Both the position numbers and the translations under genes were made by a program. A stretch of DNA of 64,000 nucleotides from Cyanobium sp. CZS25K (lineage in GTDB: Bacteria; Cyanobacteriota; Cyanobacteriia; PCC-6307; Cyanobiaceae), in assembly GCA_030373325.1 (NCBI GenBank), contig JAUCZB010000012.1, positions 1-64,000 on the forward strand, read 5' to 3'. Below are positions 36,773-45,470 of this stretch, in pieces. Positions within the stretch are counted from its first letter, which is position 1. Each line of letters begins with the position of its first letter. The notes under the pieces were generated by a model that was not told the DNA's origin, did not search any database, and was given only the letters and a program-made list of their open reading frames with translations.

Positions 36773-37470
36773 CCGGTGAGGCGCCAGAGGGAGGCGCGCA
36801 GCTGATCGCGCCAGAGGCGCAGCTGGGATTCAGGCCTCAGATCACCGGTCTCGGCGTCGGATCCTTCCACCTGCCAACCGGTGCCGGCGTAAACGATCCG
36901 GGCGATGGCCAGGGTACGGGCCATGTGGGTCTCGGCTGTAACGAACGTGAGCCGGCCTGGGCCTGGCCGGCTCTCCAGCAGCTGGGCCAGGGCGGTCACC
37001 TGGCCGACGGTGTCGCAGCCGGGAAGCAGGCGCAGCAACCGCGAGGTGTCCCGGGGCCACAGCTGGCGATTCTTCAGATGGTTGTAGGTGATGGCCTGAT
37101 ACTCAGCATTACCCTGCAGGACCAGCAACGAACCGGGCCGATCCTGCCAGAGCAGCAGGGCCGACTGACTCCGCCACGGATCTTCGATGAAGGCGGCGAT
37201 CACCTGGGTTCCCTTTCCCGTGCCCCCTTCACGCGAAGCGACGGCCTCCCGCGTCGGGCGAAGAGCGGTCCCCCGGGTTCCCTGCCAGGCGGGCGCGAAG
37301 AACCAGACGAGGGCGGCGATCCCAGCCAGGCCAAGAGCCCCGAAGCGAGCTCTGCGGTCCCACCAGAGGCGCTGCAACGGCGAAGCCTCGATCGGCAGCG
37401 GTTTTCTGGTCCGGACCCGCTGACGTTGTCGTTTCGGGTCTGCCTCACGACGCCGGTCCTCCTCGGGCAA
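36736..37470 (-). CDS. YdcF-like DUF218 protein
   Basis: A 244-residue protein with a basic N-terminus, one membrane helix (FGALGLAGIAALVWFF) and a DUF218 domain: VIAAFIEDPWRSQSALLLWQDRP, LVLQGNAEYQA, TFVTAETHMARTL and a C-terminal RLWRDQLRASLW. DUF218 proteins are linked to envelope glycan metabolism but the reaction is unknown. TTG start at 37470; there is no better start nearby. It ends inside the SDR gene. Confidence 0.78.
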   Translation of the reverse strand: MPEEDRRREADPKRQRQRVRTRKPLPIEASPLQRLWWDRRARFGALGLAGIAALVWFFAPAWQGTRGTALRPTREAVASREGGTGKGTQVIAAFIEDPWRSQSALLLWQDRPGSLLVLQGNAEYQAITYNHLKNRQLWPRDTSRLLRLLPGCDTVGQVTALAQLLESRPGPGRLTFVTAETHMARTLAIARIVYAGTGWQVEGSDAETGDLRPESQLRLWRDQLRASLWRLTGWDGRLDGNDCV

Positions 37471-37498
37471 GGGAATCGATGCAGAGGCTCAAAGCAGT

Positions 37499-38368
37499 TT
37501 ATCCGCCCCGTCGGGGCTCCTTGCGATCCTGCCCCAACGGTGCAAGACGACTCCAGAGACGCCTTGCGTAGCGCAGCAGGTAGGGGATTCCCCAGAGCCA
37601 CCCGAACGCCCGGCGATAGGCCAGAGCGACCTCCTGCAACCGCCGGCGTGTCTGCTGGCCGCTGGCGCCCCCCTCAGCCATGTGGACCAGCTCCAGATCC
37701 AGGCACCGTGCCGAGAGCTCGGGGCAGGCACTCAGCTGCAGGAAGTAGTCGAGGTCGGCGGAAAGCCGGAAGGGTTCGGCGAAGTGATCAAGGCGGTGGC
37801 GGGCCCCCGGGCCGATCAGGGTGGCCTGGTGGGGCGGGGTGGAGCCCAGGAACAGACTGAGGCGATACGCCCTGCAGTGGGAGAAGGCCGTACGCCGTCC
37901 CAGTCGTGTGGCTCCGTCCTGGCCGGTTCCCACGTAACGGCCGCTGCAGACCACCAGATCCGGCGGCCCGCCCCCGGGAGTGCTCGGCCGGGTCGCCTTG
38001 AGCGCCTCCTCGAGCACGGTGGGACCCGCCGCCCAGTCGTCACTGCCCCAGAACAGCAGCCAGTGCTCCGGGGGGGCCGACCGGAAGCCCTGGTTCATCG
38101 CTCCGAAGATGCCGGGGAGGGCCGGATCCTGGGGCTGCCAGGTGAAGCGTCTGTCCCGGTGGCAGAGGGCTTCCAGCCAGGCCTGGTGCTCCGGGCCGCT
38201 GGGGCCATCGATGAACAGCACCCGCCAGTGGGGCCAGCTCTGGCGCTGCAGGGAGGTCACCAGACGGGGCAGCAGCCGGTGGGAGTCGAGGGTGGGAACG
38301 ATCAGGCTGAGCCCGGTGGTGGATCCGGGGGGCGGCGGGGCGACGCCGGCGGCAGTGTCGCGTCTCAC
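37499..38368 (-). CDS. Family 2 glycosyltransferase
   Basis: A 289-residue GT-A enzyme. N-terminal LSLIVPTLDSHRLLPRLVTSL, GIFGAMNQGF and the acidic LLFWGSDDWA motif are diagnostic of GT2; PHQATLIG follows. C-terminal part is basic and may bind the membrane. GTG start at 38368 overlaps the carbamoyltransferase stop as GTGA. Donor and acceptor unknown. Confidence 0.88.
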   Translation of the reverse strand: MRRDTAAGVAPPPPGSTTGLSLIVPTLDSHRLLPRLVTSLQRQSWPHWRVLFIDGPSGPEHQAWLEALCHRDRRFTWQPQDPALPGIFGAMNQGFRSAPPEHWLLFWGSDDWAAGPTVLEEALKATRPSTPGGGPPDLVVCSGRYVGTGQDGATRLGRRTAFSHCRAYRLSLFLGSTPPHQATLIGPGARHRLDHFAEPFRLSADLDYFLQLSACPELSARCLDLELVHMAEGGASGQQTRRRLQEVALAYRRAFGWLWGIPYLLRYARRLWSRLAPLGQDRKEPRRGG

Positions 38369-40116
38369 CCCTGCCGCCGGATCAGGACGTCGCCCAGCAC
38401 CAGCAGGTCCATGCGGGTGCGCAGGAAGCAGTCGAGGGCCTGGGACGGGGTGCAGACGATCGGCTCGTTCTCGTTGAACGAGGTGTTGAGCACCATCGGC
38501 ACGCCCGTCTGGTCGGCGAAGGCCCGGATCAGGCGGTAGTAGCGGCCATTGTCCGCCGCGTTCACGGTCTGGAGGCGCCCGCTGCCGTCCACGTGGGTGA
38601 CGGCCGGGATGCGGGCGCGCTGCTCCTCACGGATTGGGTACACCTGCATCATGAAGGGCACCTCGCCTTCCAGGCTGAACCATTCCCCCACCGCCTCCTC
38701 CAGCACCGACGGGGCGAACGGACGGAACGATTCCCTGCGCTTGATCTTGAGGTTGAGGATGTCCTTCATGTCGGCGCGGCGGGGGTCGCCGAGGATCGAA
38801 CGGTGGCCCAGGGCCCGCGGCCCCCATTCCATCCGCCCATCGAACCAGCCGACCACCAGCCCCTCGGCGATCGCCGCCGCCACCTGCTCACAGAGCGGCC
38901 CTTCCTCCGGCCGCTGGAGGGTGCACCGGGCCTGTTCGAGGGCCGTGCGGGTGGCCTTGCTGGCCAGCAGAGCTTCGATCTCCCCTGGTGCCGGCTGGCT
39001 GCCCAGGTAGGCATGGCGCATCGGTGCGGAGCGGGCCCCTCCCAGCGCGTGCCACACCTCGAGGGCGGCGCCGAGGGCCCCTCCCGCGTCGCCGGCAGCC
39101 GCCTGAACGTAAACATGGCGAAAAGGGGTGGCCAGGGTCACCTTGCCGTTGGCCACGGAGTTGGCACCGCAGCCGCCGGCGATGCAGAGCCGGTCGCTGG
39201 GATGGGCCTGATGCAGGGCCCGCAGCAGATGGAAGAAGGCTTCCTCGTACATCGCCTGGGCCGAGCGGGCGATGTCCATGTGCTGCTGCTGGAGCGGTTC
39301 CTCCGACTGCCGGGCGGGGCCGAGCAGGGCTTCCAGCTCCGGGCTCCAGTGGCTGCCCACCACCGGGACCCCCTGGCTCCACTGGTGCGGCAGCCGTTGG
39401 CTGGCGTGGAGGAAGTAGCGCAGATCCAGGCGGTAGGTGCCATCGGACTGGAGCCGCACGATGCGGCGCATCGCCTCCATCCGGGTGGGCTGGCCATAGG
39501 GCGCGAGGCCCATCACCTTGTATTCGTCGCCGTAGCTGGGGAAGCCCAGGTACTGGGTGATGGCCGTGTAAAAGGCACCCAGGGAATGGGGGAACCAGAT
39601 CTGCCCATCCAGGCTGAGCTGGCTGCCGTGGCCAAGACCCCAGGCGCCGCTGGCGAAGTCACCGAACCCATCCACCGAGACCACCGCCGCTTCTTCAAAC
39701 GGAGAGGCGAAGAAGGCCGAGGCCAGGTGGGACCGGTGGTGCTCCACGAAATGCAATCGGGCCCTGATCTCCGCTCCGGGGAAGGCCGTGGCCAGCTGCT
39801 GGCCCAGGTCCGCCCGCTCCCGTTTGTTGCGCCAGCGGTCGATCAGGAAGCGGGGATCGGGACGGTGGCCGAGGGTGTAGGCCACCTTGCGCCAGCGGTG
39901 GGCCCCTGGCTGGGAATTGATGGCGATGTGGTCGAGATCGGCGGGCCCCACGCCGGCATCGGCCAGGCACCAGGCGATGGCTTCCGAGGGGAAGCCAGCC
40001 CAGTGCTTGATGCGCCGGAAACGCTCCTCCTCGGCGGCGGCGACGATGACCCCATCCCGCACCAGGGCGGCGGCCGCATCGGCATGGAAGGCGTTGATGC
40101 CCAGGATGAGCGTCAT
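38365..40116 (-). CDS. Carbamoyltransferase (NodU/CmcH family)
   Basis: Transfers a carbamoyl group from carbamoyl phosphate, via carbamoyl-AMP, to a sugar hydroxyl. The 583-residue protein has the N-terminal Kae1-like domain (LGINAFHADAAAALV, EHHRSHLASAF at 125-135, SVDGFGDFASG near 137, SLGAFYTAITQYLG, DEYKVMGLAPYG, CIAGGCGANSVANGK) and the C-terminal YrdC-like domain (WGPRALGHRSILGDPR, KIKRRESFRPFAPSV, LNTSFN). ATG at 40116. In this locus it probably carbamoylates a residue of the surface glycan. Confidence 0.93.
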   Translation of the reverse strand: MTLILGINAFHADAAAALVRDGVIVAAAEEERFRRIKHWAGFPSEAIAWCLADAGVGPADLDHIAINSQPGAHRWRKVAYTLGHRPDPRFLIDRWRNKRERADLGQQLATAFPGAEIRARLHFVEHHRSHLASAFFASPFEEAAVVSVDGFGDFASGAWGLGHGSQLSLDGQIWFPHSLGAFYTAITQYLGFPSYGDEYKVMGLAPYGQPTRMEAMRRIVRLQSDGTYRLDLRYFLHASQRLPHQWSQGVPVVGSHWSPELEALLGPARQSEEPLQQQHMDIARSAQAMYEEAFFHLLRALHQAHPSDRLCIAGGCGANSVANGKVTLATPFRHVYVQAAAGDAGGALGAALEVWHALGGARSAPMRHAYLGSQPAPGEIEALLASKATRTALEQARCTLQRPEEGPLCEQVAAAIAEGLVVGWFDGRMEWGPRALGHRSILGDPRRADMKDILNLKIKRRESFRPFAPSVLEEAVGEWFSLEGEVPFMMQVYPIREEQRARIPAVTHVDGSGRLQTVNAADNGRYYRLIRAFADQTGVPMVLNTSFNENEPIVCTPSQALDCFLRTRMDLLVLGDVLIRRQG

Positions 40117-40429
40117 GGGGCTGCTGAACCGGGTGTCTGGTGGAGGGAGAGCGGGATGGGGGCGGCCCTGCCCCGAAGAATCAGCGGAACGTACGACCGG
40201 CGTGAGGAGATGGAGCCGTCCCGATGGGCAAGAGCACCCGGTCGGCCTCGACATCCGCGGACGGGAGGCCGGAGGAAGGGTTGGGACAAGGCCGCAGAAG
40301 CCCCGGCAGAAGCGACATGCGCCCTCCGAGCGAATCTAGGCGAGGTTTTCTGGCGGAAACCCGCGATCGTCGGCTGGCGTGGACAGGACCGGCCACCCTC
40401 CACCTGGAGCCGATGGGGAGGGGTGCCGT
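40117..40429. other. Intergenic stretch, no gene recognised
   Basis: About 310 G+C-rich bases between the AsnB-like and carbamoyltransferase genes. Several open frames exist on both strands but none has a family signature. It may hold a promoter for the carbamoyltransferase-to-dehydratase run. No tRNA or insertion sequence was seen. Confidence 0.45.
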
Positions 40430-42256
40430 TCATGGGCGAGGGGCCGGCGAAAGGCTGAGGCCGAGGTGCACCTCGAGCCAGTGCTGCAGCACCATCAGGC
40501 TCCAGCGTCGGTACCAGGGCGTCAGGTCGATGCCCCGGGGCGTCGAGGGCAGACGCACGGCCAGGGGCGAGGCCGGATCGTCCAGCCACAGCTGGAACGG
40601 GAAGCGAAACCCCTGCTTGGGTCGGTTCAGGAACCAGTCGGGCAGTTCCGGCAGGCTGCTCGCCAGCAGCTGCTTACCCTCCGCCAGCCGCAGGGTGGCG
40701 GGGATCGGAGCCAGCCTCCGCTGCAGCTGGGCATCCACCAGGGGCAGGCGCAGCTCCAGTCCGGCGGCCATGGCCATCACGTCACTGTCCGGAAGCAGCT
40801 GGTTGCGCAGGTAGCGGGTGCCCTCCAGCCAGGCCACGCCTTCGCGCCCCTCCGGCCCTTCGCTTCCGTTGGGGTCCCCTGCCGGAGGAGGCCCGGCGTC
40901 CGCTGCGGGGGTGAGCCCCCAGTGCTCCAGCAGGCGTTCCGCCTCGCTGGGGGAGAACAGTCCCCGGAAACATCCGTAGGCCTGGCCGAGGGAAGCGGGG
41001 GCCCCCAGCAGCCCGGTGATCCGCTGCGCCCTGGCGCGGCGCCCCTGGGGCAGGCGCTGCAGGATCCAGGCCGCCAGTGGACCGGCCGGTCCGATCCGGC
41101 GGCGCCAGCGGCAGAGCCTGGGCACCATCCGAAAGCTGGGGTAACCCCCGAACAGTTCATCGCCCCCCAGCCCGGAAAGGGCCACCTTCAGCCCCTGCTC
41201 GCGGGCCAGGCGGGCCACGCACCAGGTGTTGTACCCGTCGATGGAGGGCTGGTCCTGGCTGGCCAGAAAGGCGGGCAGCCACTGCCGCACCTGATCGGCC
41301 GTGAGCATCAGGGGCGTGTGGTGGGCCCCGAAGTGGGCGGCGATGCGGGCCGCCGGTCCGGATTCATCGAAGCCGCCGGCCCCTGCCGTCTCGAAACCGA
41401 TGGTGAAGGTGTGCAGGCCCCGTGGCGCGAGCGCCAGCACGGAGGCGGAGTCGAGCCCGGCGCTGAGGAACAGCCCCACCGGCACATCGCTGACCATGTG
41501 GGCGGCCACGGAGTCCTCGAGCGCCGCTCGGGTGAGCGCCACGGCTTCGCCCGCCGCCATGCCGCCGTGGCCGGCGGTGCCGACGAGGCTCTCCGGCAGG
41601 GCCCCCCACGGATGCAGCGTCAGGCGACCCTGCCGCCAGCTGGCGACGTGGCCGCTGGGCAGGCGCTGCACGCCCGCCACCAGGGTGGCGGGCTCCGGCA
41701 CCGATCCGGTGGCCAGATACTGCCCCAGGGCGTGGCGGTCGAGGCTGGGCCGGCCGGCCTCGGCCGCCAGTAGGGCCCGCAGTTCCGAAGCGAAGCCGAG
41801 GCAGCCCCCGGGCCCGGTGCGCAGGTAGAGGGGCTTGATGCCGTGGGGGTCACGGGCGAGCAGGGCGCTGCGCTCCCAGGTGTCGTAGAGGCAGAAGGCG
41901 AACATGCCGCGCAACGCCTCCAGCCCGTCGCGTCCCCAGCGGATCAGCCAGGCCAGCAGCACCTCGGTGTCGCCGCTGCCCCGGAAGTGCTGCCCCTCCG
42001 CCTCCAGCCGGCGGCGCAGGTCGGCGTGGTTGTAGATCTCGCCGTTGAAGACCAGCTGCCAGCGGCCGCAGGGGGAGGCCATCGGCTGGTGGCCCAGGGG
42101 AGAGAGGTCCAGGATCGCCAGGCGCCGATGGACCAGGCAGGTCTCCGCGTCCTGCCAGACGCCGGCGTCATCCGGGCCCCTGTGGGCGAGATGGGTGCCG
42201 ACCCGGGCGGCGAAGCTGCCAGGATTCCGCCCCAGCTGGCCCGCGATGCCGCACAT
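40430..42256 (-). CDS. Glutamine-dependent AsnB-like amidotransferase
   Basis: Class II glutaminase fused to an ATP-pyrophosphatase synthetase domain. The 608-residue protein starts Met-Cys (Cys2 becomes the N-terminal nucleophile in MCGIAG), has LVHRRLAILDLSPLGHQPM, FNGEIYNHADLR and GDTEVLL in the glutaminase, and FLSAGLDSA with the PP-loop near 265-270 and SGLGGDELFGGYP in the synthetase. In glycan loci, relatives such as WbpS amidate uronic acids, so a sugar rather than aspartate may be the acceptor. ATG at 42256, five bases after the upstream GT4 gene. Confidence 0.9.
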   Translation of the reverse strand: MCGIAGQLGRNPGSFAARVGTHLAHRGPDDAGVWQDAETCLVHRRLAILDLSPLGHQPMASPCGRWQLVFNGEIYNHADLRRRLEAEGQHFRGSGDTEVLLAWLIRWGRDGLEALRGMFAFCLYDTWERSALLARDPHGIKPLYLRTGPGGCLGFASELRALLAAEAGRPSLDRHALGQYLATGSVPEPATLVAGVQRLPSGHVASWRQGRLTLHPWGALPESLVGTAGHGGMAAGEAVALTRAALEDSVAAHMVSDVPVGLFLSAGLDSASVLALAPRGLHTFTIGFETAGAGGFDESGPAARIAAHFGAHHTPLMLTADQVRQWLPAFLASQDQPSIDGYNTWCVARLAREQGLKVALSGLGGDELFGGYPSFRMVPRLCRWRRRIGPAGPLAAWILQRLPQGRRARAQRITGLLGAPASLGQAYGCFRGLFSPSEAERLLEHWGLTPAADAGPPPAGDPNGSEGPEGREGVAWLEGTRYLRNQLLPDSDVMAMAAGLELRLPLVDAQLQRRLAPIPATLRLAEGKQLLASSLPELPDWFLNRPKQGFRFPFQLWLDDPASPLAVRLPSTPRGIDLTPWYRRWSLMVLQHWLEVHLGLSLSPAPRP

Positions 42257-42261
42257 CGGCG

Positions 42262-43482
42262 CTAGGCCTCCTGAGGGGTGGGAAGGCTGCCGGCCGGAGC
42301 GACCGCCGCCAGGTGGGCCACGAAGGTGCGCCGGGCCGCCTCCGGGCTGACCTGCTCCCGGACCCAGGCCAGAGCCCCGGCAGAGAGGCGCTCGCGCCTG
42401 TCGCGATCGGCGCAGATGGCCGCGATCGCCGTGGCCATCGCGGTGGGCTCGCTGGCCACCAGCTGACCCGTGCGTGCTTCGATCACGTAGTCCTCGGGGC
42501 CGCCGCAGCGGGTGCTGACCACGGGGACCCCGCAGGCCATCGCCTCGAGGGCCGCAATGCAGAGGCCCTCCTGGTGGGAGGGGATCACGAACAGATCCAG
42601 GCCCTGCAACACCTCCGCCAGGGCGCTGGGGCCAAGACAGGGGTGGCACTGCACCCGTCCTTCGAGTCCCATCGCCGCCAGGGGGCCCTCAAGGCGATGG
42701 ACGTCCTGTTCGCCCGCCAGGACAAGTTGCACCGGATGCCCGGCCGCCACGAGCCTGGCCACCGCCTCCAGCAGCAGGGTGATCTGCTTGCGCGGGTCGC
42801 CGTAGCGACCGGCAAAGCCGATGCGCCACGGCACCAGGCGATCGGGGGCGTGATGGAAGATGGCAGGGTTCACCGGCATCCGCATCACCCCGTCCATGGG
42901 GCGGCGGGCGATGGCCTCAAGGGCTGCTGCCGTGTAGCCGCTCAACGCCAGGATGCGGCCCCGGGGGGCCTGAAGCACCTGGCGCTCCAGTCGCCGCAGC
43001 ACCGGTCCGTTGAGGCTCCTGTCGAGCAGCCGCCTCGGCCGGGAGAAGCGCTTGACGCGGTCGACCCGATCGTCCTTCCAGGGGGTGGCCACCCAGGCCA
43101 GGAAGGGAATCCTCAGCCGGGCAAAGGGGATGGCGCACAGTGGATTGCCGGTGACGGACAGGTGCATGTCGCAGCCGGCGATCAGCTGGCGCCAGGCGCG
43201 CCTGGGCAGGTAATGGGTGAATTCCAGTTCCGGCAGCCAGGCCCCCAGGCCATGGCCTTCATGGTCTCCATAGACCCGCCGCTCCATCTGGCCAGGCCGC
43301 CGGCCGCTGGCCACGGCATGCAGGGGAACCGAGAGGCGTCGATGGGTGCTCCAGGGGGCATACCAGGCGAACACGGGCTCGATGTCGAGCTCTTCGAGCA
43401 TCCCGGCGACGGCGGCGGTCATGGCGGGGACACCCCCATCCACCGGCTCGATGGTGCTGATCAGGGCCCGCGGCCGCCTCAT
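42262..43482 (-). CDS. Family 4 glycosyltransferase
   Basis: A 406-residue GT-B enzyme. N-terminal RALISTIEPVDGGVPAMTAAV is a nucleotide-sugar transferase acceptor region; the C-terminal half has IGFAGRYGDPRKQITLLLEA, VLAGEQD, FVIPSHQEGLCIAALEAMACGVPVVST and CGGPEDYV, the GT4 donor site with the EX7E-type acidic pair. ATG at 43482 overlaps the epimerase stop (ATGA). Linkage unknown. Confidence 0.9.
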   Translation of the reverse strand: MRRPRALISTIEPVDGGVPAMTAAVAGMLEELDIEPVFAWYAPWSTHRRLSVPLHAVASGRRPGQMERRVYGDHEGHGLGAWLPELEFTHYLPRRAWRQLIAGCDMHLSVTGNPLCAIPFARLRIPFLAWVATPWKDDRVDRVKRFSRPRRLLDRSLNGPVLRRLERQVLQAPRGRILALSGYTAAALEAIARRPMDGVMRMPVNPAIFHHAPDRLVPWRIGFAGRYGDPRKQITLLLEAVARLVAAGHPVQLVLAGEQDVHRLEGPLAAMGLEGRVQCHPCLGPSALAEVLQGLDLFVIPSHQEGLCIAALEAMACGVPVVSTRCGGPEDYVIEARTGQLVASEPTAMATAIAAICADRDRRERLSAGALAWVREQVSPEAARRTFVAHLAAVAPAGSLPTPQEA

Positions 43483-44513
43483 TGTTTGAGCCAGCCGAAC
43501 AGCTCCCGGTTGTCGCGAACCCAGCGGATGAGATGGCGCACGCCCGCATCGACGCTGATCTCCGGCGCCCAGCCCAGCTGCTCGGCGGCCCTGGTGACGT
43601 CGCAGATGAACACGGGCTGATCGCCCGGCCTGGACTGGCCGCTGAGGGGGGAGAGGCTGATGGCCAGCTCCTCTTCGAGGAAGCGCAGCAGATCCCGCAG
43701 GCAGAGGGTGTTGACGGGGCCGCCGCCGATGTTGAAGGCCTGGCCGCTGATCGTGTCGCGGTGGTGCCAGGCGGCTTCGTAGGCCCGGGCCAGGTCCCGC
43801 ACGTCCAGCACGTCCCGGGTCTGCCAGCCATCGCCGTAGAGGGTGATCGGCCGCTCCAGCAGGGCGGCGATGCTGAACCAGGCCACCCAGCCCTGGTCCT
43901 CGATGCCGAACTGGCGGGTGCCGTAGATGCACGACTGGCGGAAGGCACAGGTGTGCAGGTCGTAGATGCGGGCGTAGTCGATCGTGTATTGATCGGCGAC
44001 CCCCTTGGAGCAGCCGTAGGGGGAGTGGAAGTCGAGGGGCTGGCTCTCCGGGACGCCGGCGGGCAGATCCCGGAAGCGATAGCCATGGGGTGTCAGCTCC
44101 ACCGGCACGGTTTCCATGCCGCCGTAGACCTTGTTGGTGGAGGCGTAGAGCACGAAGCTGCCGGGGGAATGGAGCCGCACGGCCTCCATCACGTTGAAGG
44201 TCCCCAGGGCGTTGATCTCGAAGTCCTCCCGCGGGTTGGTGTAGGAGGTGGTGACCGCCACCTGGGCCGCCAGGTGCAGCAGCATCGAGGGCCGCAGACT
44301 GGCCACGACCTCGGCGAGGGCATCCGCCTGGCGGATGTCCACCCGATGGAAGGCGATGGCGGGGTGCTGGCTGAGCAGCCAGCGGAGATTATCTTCCGTC
44401 CCCCGACGGGACAGGTTGTCGAGGATCGCCACCTCCCACCCCAGAGACGCGAAGTGCTGGGCGGCGTTGACGCCGATGAAACCGGCGCCGCCGGTGATCA
44501 GGATCGAAGGCAT
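43479..44513 (-). CDS. SDR epimerase, CDP-paratose 2-epimerase-like
   Basis: A 344-residue extended SDR that interconverts a nucleotide sugar. It has ILITGGAGFIGVNAAQHF (NAD site), LHLAAQVAV, the STNKVYG active-site region and SPYGCSKG with the Tyr-x3-Lys pair, and FNIGGGPVNT. STNKVYG and SPYGCSKGVADQY are typical of CDP-paratose/tyvelose epimerases and relatives, but related UDP-sugar epimerases cannot be excluded. ATG at 44513; coupled to the GT4 gene. Confidence 0.87.
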   Translation of the reverse strand: MPSILITGGAGFIGVNAAQHFASLGWEVAILDNLSRRGTEDNLRWLLSQHPAIAFHRVDIRQADALAEVVASLRPSMLLHLAAQVAVTTSYTNPREDFEINALGTFNVMEAVRLHSPGSFVLYASTNKVYGGMETVPVELTPHGYRFRDLPAGVPESQPLDFHSPYGCSKGVADQYTIDYARIYDLHTCAFRQSCIYGTRQFGIEDQGWVAWFSIAALLERPITLYGDGWQTRDVLDVRDLARAYEAAWHHRDTISGQAFNIGGGPVNTLCLRDLLRFLEEELAISLSPLSGQSRPGDQPVFICDVTRAAEQLGWAPEISVDAGVRHLIRWVRDNRELFGWLKQ

Positions 44514-44666
44514 CGAGATGGACGAGGCGGTGGAATCGACGATGGCAGGGCGGGCGTGGCGGCTCCCAATCGCAAAGGGTCTTGTGGAGCGGCAGAGCTG
44601 GGAATCGTCCAGCGGTCAGGGCGGACCTTAATCCAGCCTTCAGATCCTGCGAGATCGTGGGTCCTG

Positions 44667-45470
44667 TCAAGGGGGAGTCGACAGGCTGGGGCGATCCTCC
44701 AGGAGCATCAGATGGAGCAGCAGTTCGGCATACATGCGTTGCTGGGCATAGGCCCAGCCGCGCCAGCCTTCCAGCACGCCCCCCTTCCAGAGCAGGCAGA
44801 ACAGCAGGGCGGCAAAAGGGGCCAGGGGCGTGTGCTTGCGGAGCCGATCCGCCAGCGACAGCTGGCGGGAGGGCGTGGCGCGCAGCTTGGCGGCTTCGAT
44901 CGCCAGGTAGTTCCCCTGGGAGGCCAGCCAGCGCTGCAGGGGTTTCCTGTCGTCGTGGAAAATCGGCTGCCGCAGGCGTCTGATCGGTCCTGAAAGGACG
45001 ATGCGGTGGCCATGGCCGTCGTTGCGGTAGCGGCCCAGGCCATGGCGATAGAGGCTGATCCGGGGCGGCAGCATGCCGCTGCGCAGGGGGCGTCCGCCGA
45101 TGCAGTAGCGGAAGGGGATGGCGTAGCCCGCCACCCTCGCGCTGGACGGATCCCTGATCACCGCTTGAATCTCCGAGGCCAGCGGCGTCGGAATGAGGTA
45201 ATCGGCATCCAGGCTCAGCACCCACGGGGTGGAGATCTGCTCCAGGCCGAAGTTGCACTGGTCTGCGAAGCTGTCGAACGGCCGATGCAGCACCCGGACG
45301 GCGGAATGTTCGGCGAGGATCGAGAGGGTGGCGTCGCTGCTGCCGCTGTCGATCACGAGGATGGAATCCAGCCAACCCAGGTGATCGAGGGTGCGGGCGA
45401 TGTTGGCTTCTTCGTTGTGGGTTAGGATCAGCGCGGTGAGGATGGCACCGGCGGCCTCGGACACGCTCAT
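44667..45470 (-). CDS. Family 2 glycosyltransferase, WaaE-like
   Basis: A 267-residue GT2 enzyme similar in layout to lipopolysaccharide-core beta-1,4-glucosyltransferase WaaE: ALILTHNEEANIARTLDHL at the start, VIDSGSSDATL, LSLDADYLIP with the DxD motif, and RISLYRHGLGRYRNDGHGHR. The C-terminus holds a hydrophobic segment. Start ATG at 45470 overlaps the stop of the Wzy-like gene (ATGA). Followed by 150 bases before the epimerase. Confidence 0.87.
   Translation of the reverse strand: MSVSEAAGAILTALILTHNEEANIARTLDHLGWLDSILVIDSGSSDATLSILAEHSAVRVLHRPFDSFADQCNFGLEQISTPWVLSLDADYLIPTPLASEIQAVIRDPSSARVAGYAIPFRYCIGGRPLRSGMLPPRISLYRHGLGRYRNDGHGHRIVLSGPIRRLRQPIFHDDRKPLQRWLASQGNYLAIEAAKLRATPSRQLSLADRLRKHTPLAPFAALLFCLLWKGGVLEGWRGWAYAQQRMYAELLLHLMLLEDRPSLSTPP

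Noticed and set aside
38593..40458. 621-codon open frame on the plus strand
   Set aside because: Antisense to the carbamoyltransferase.
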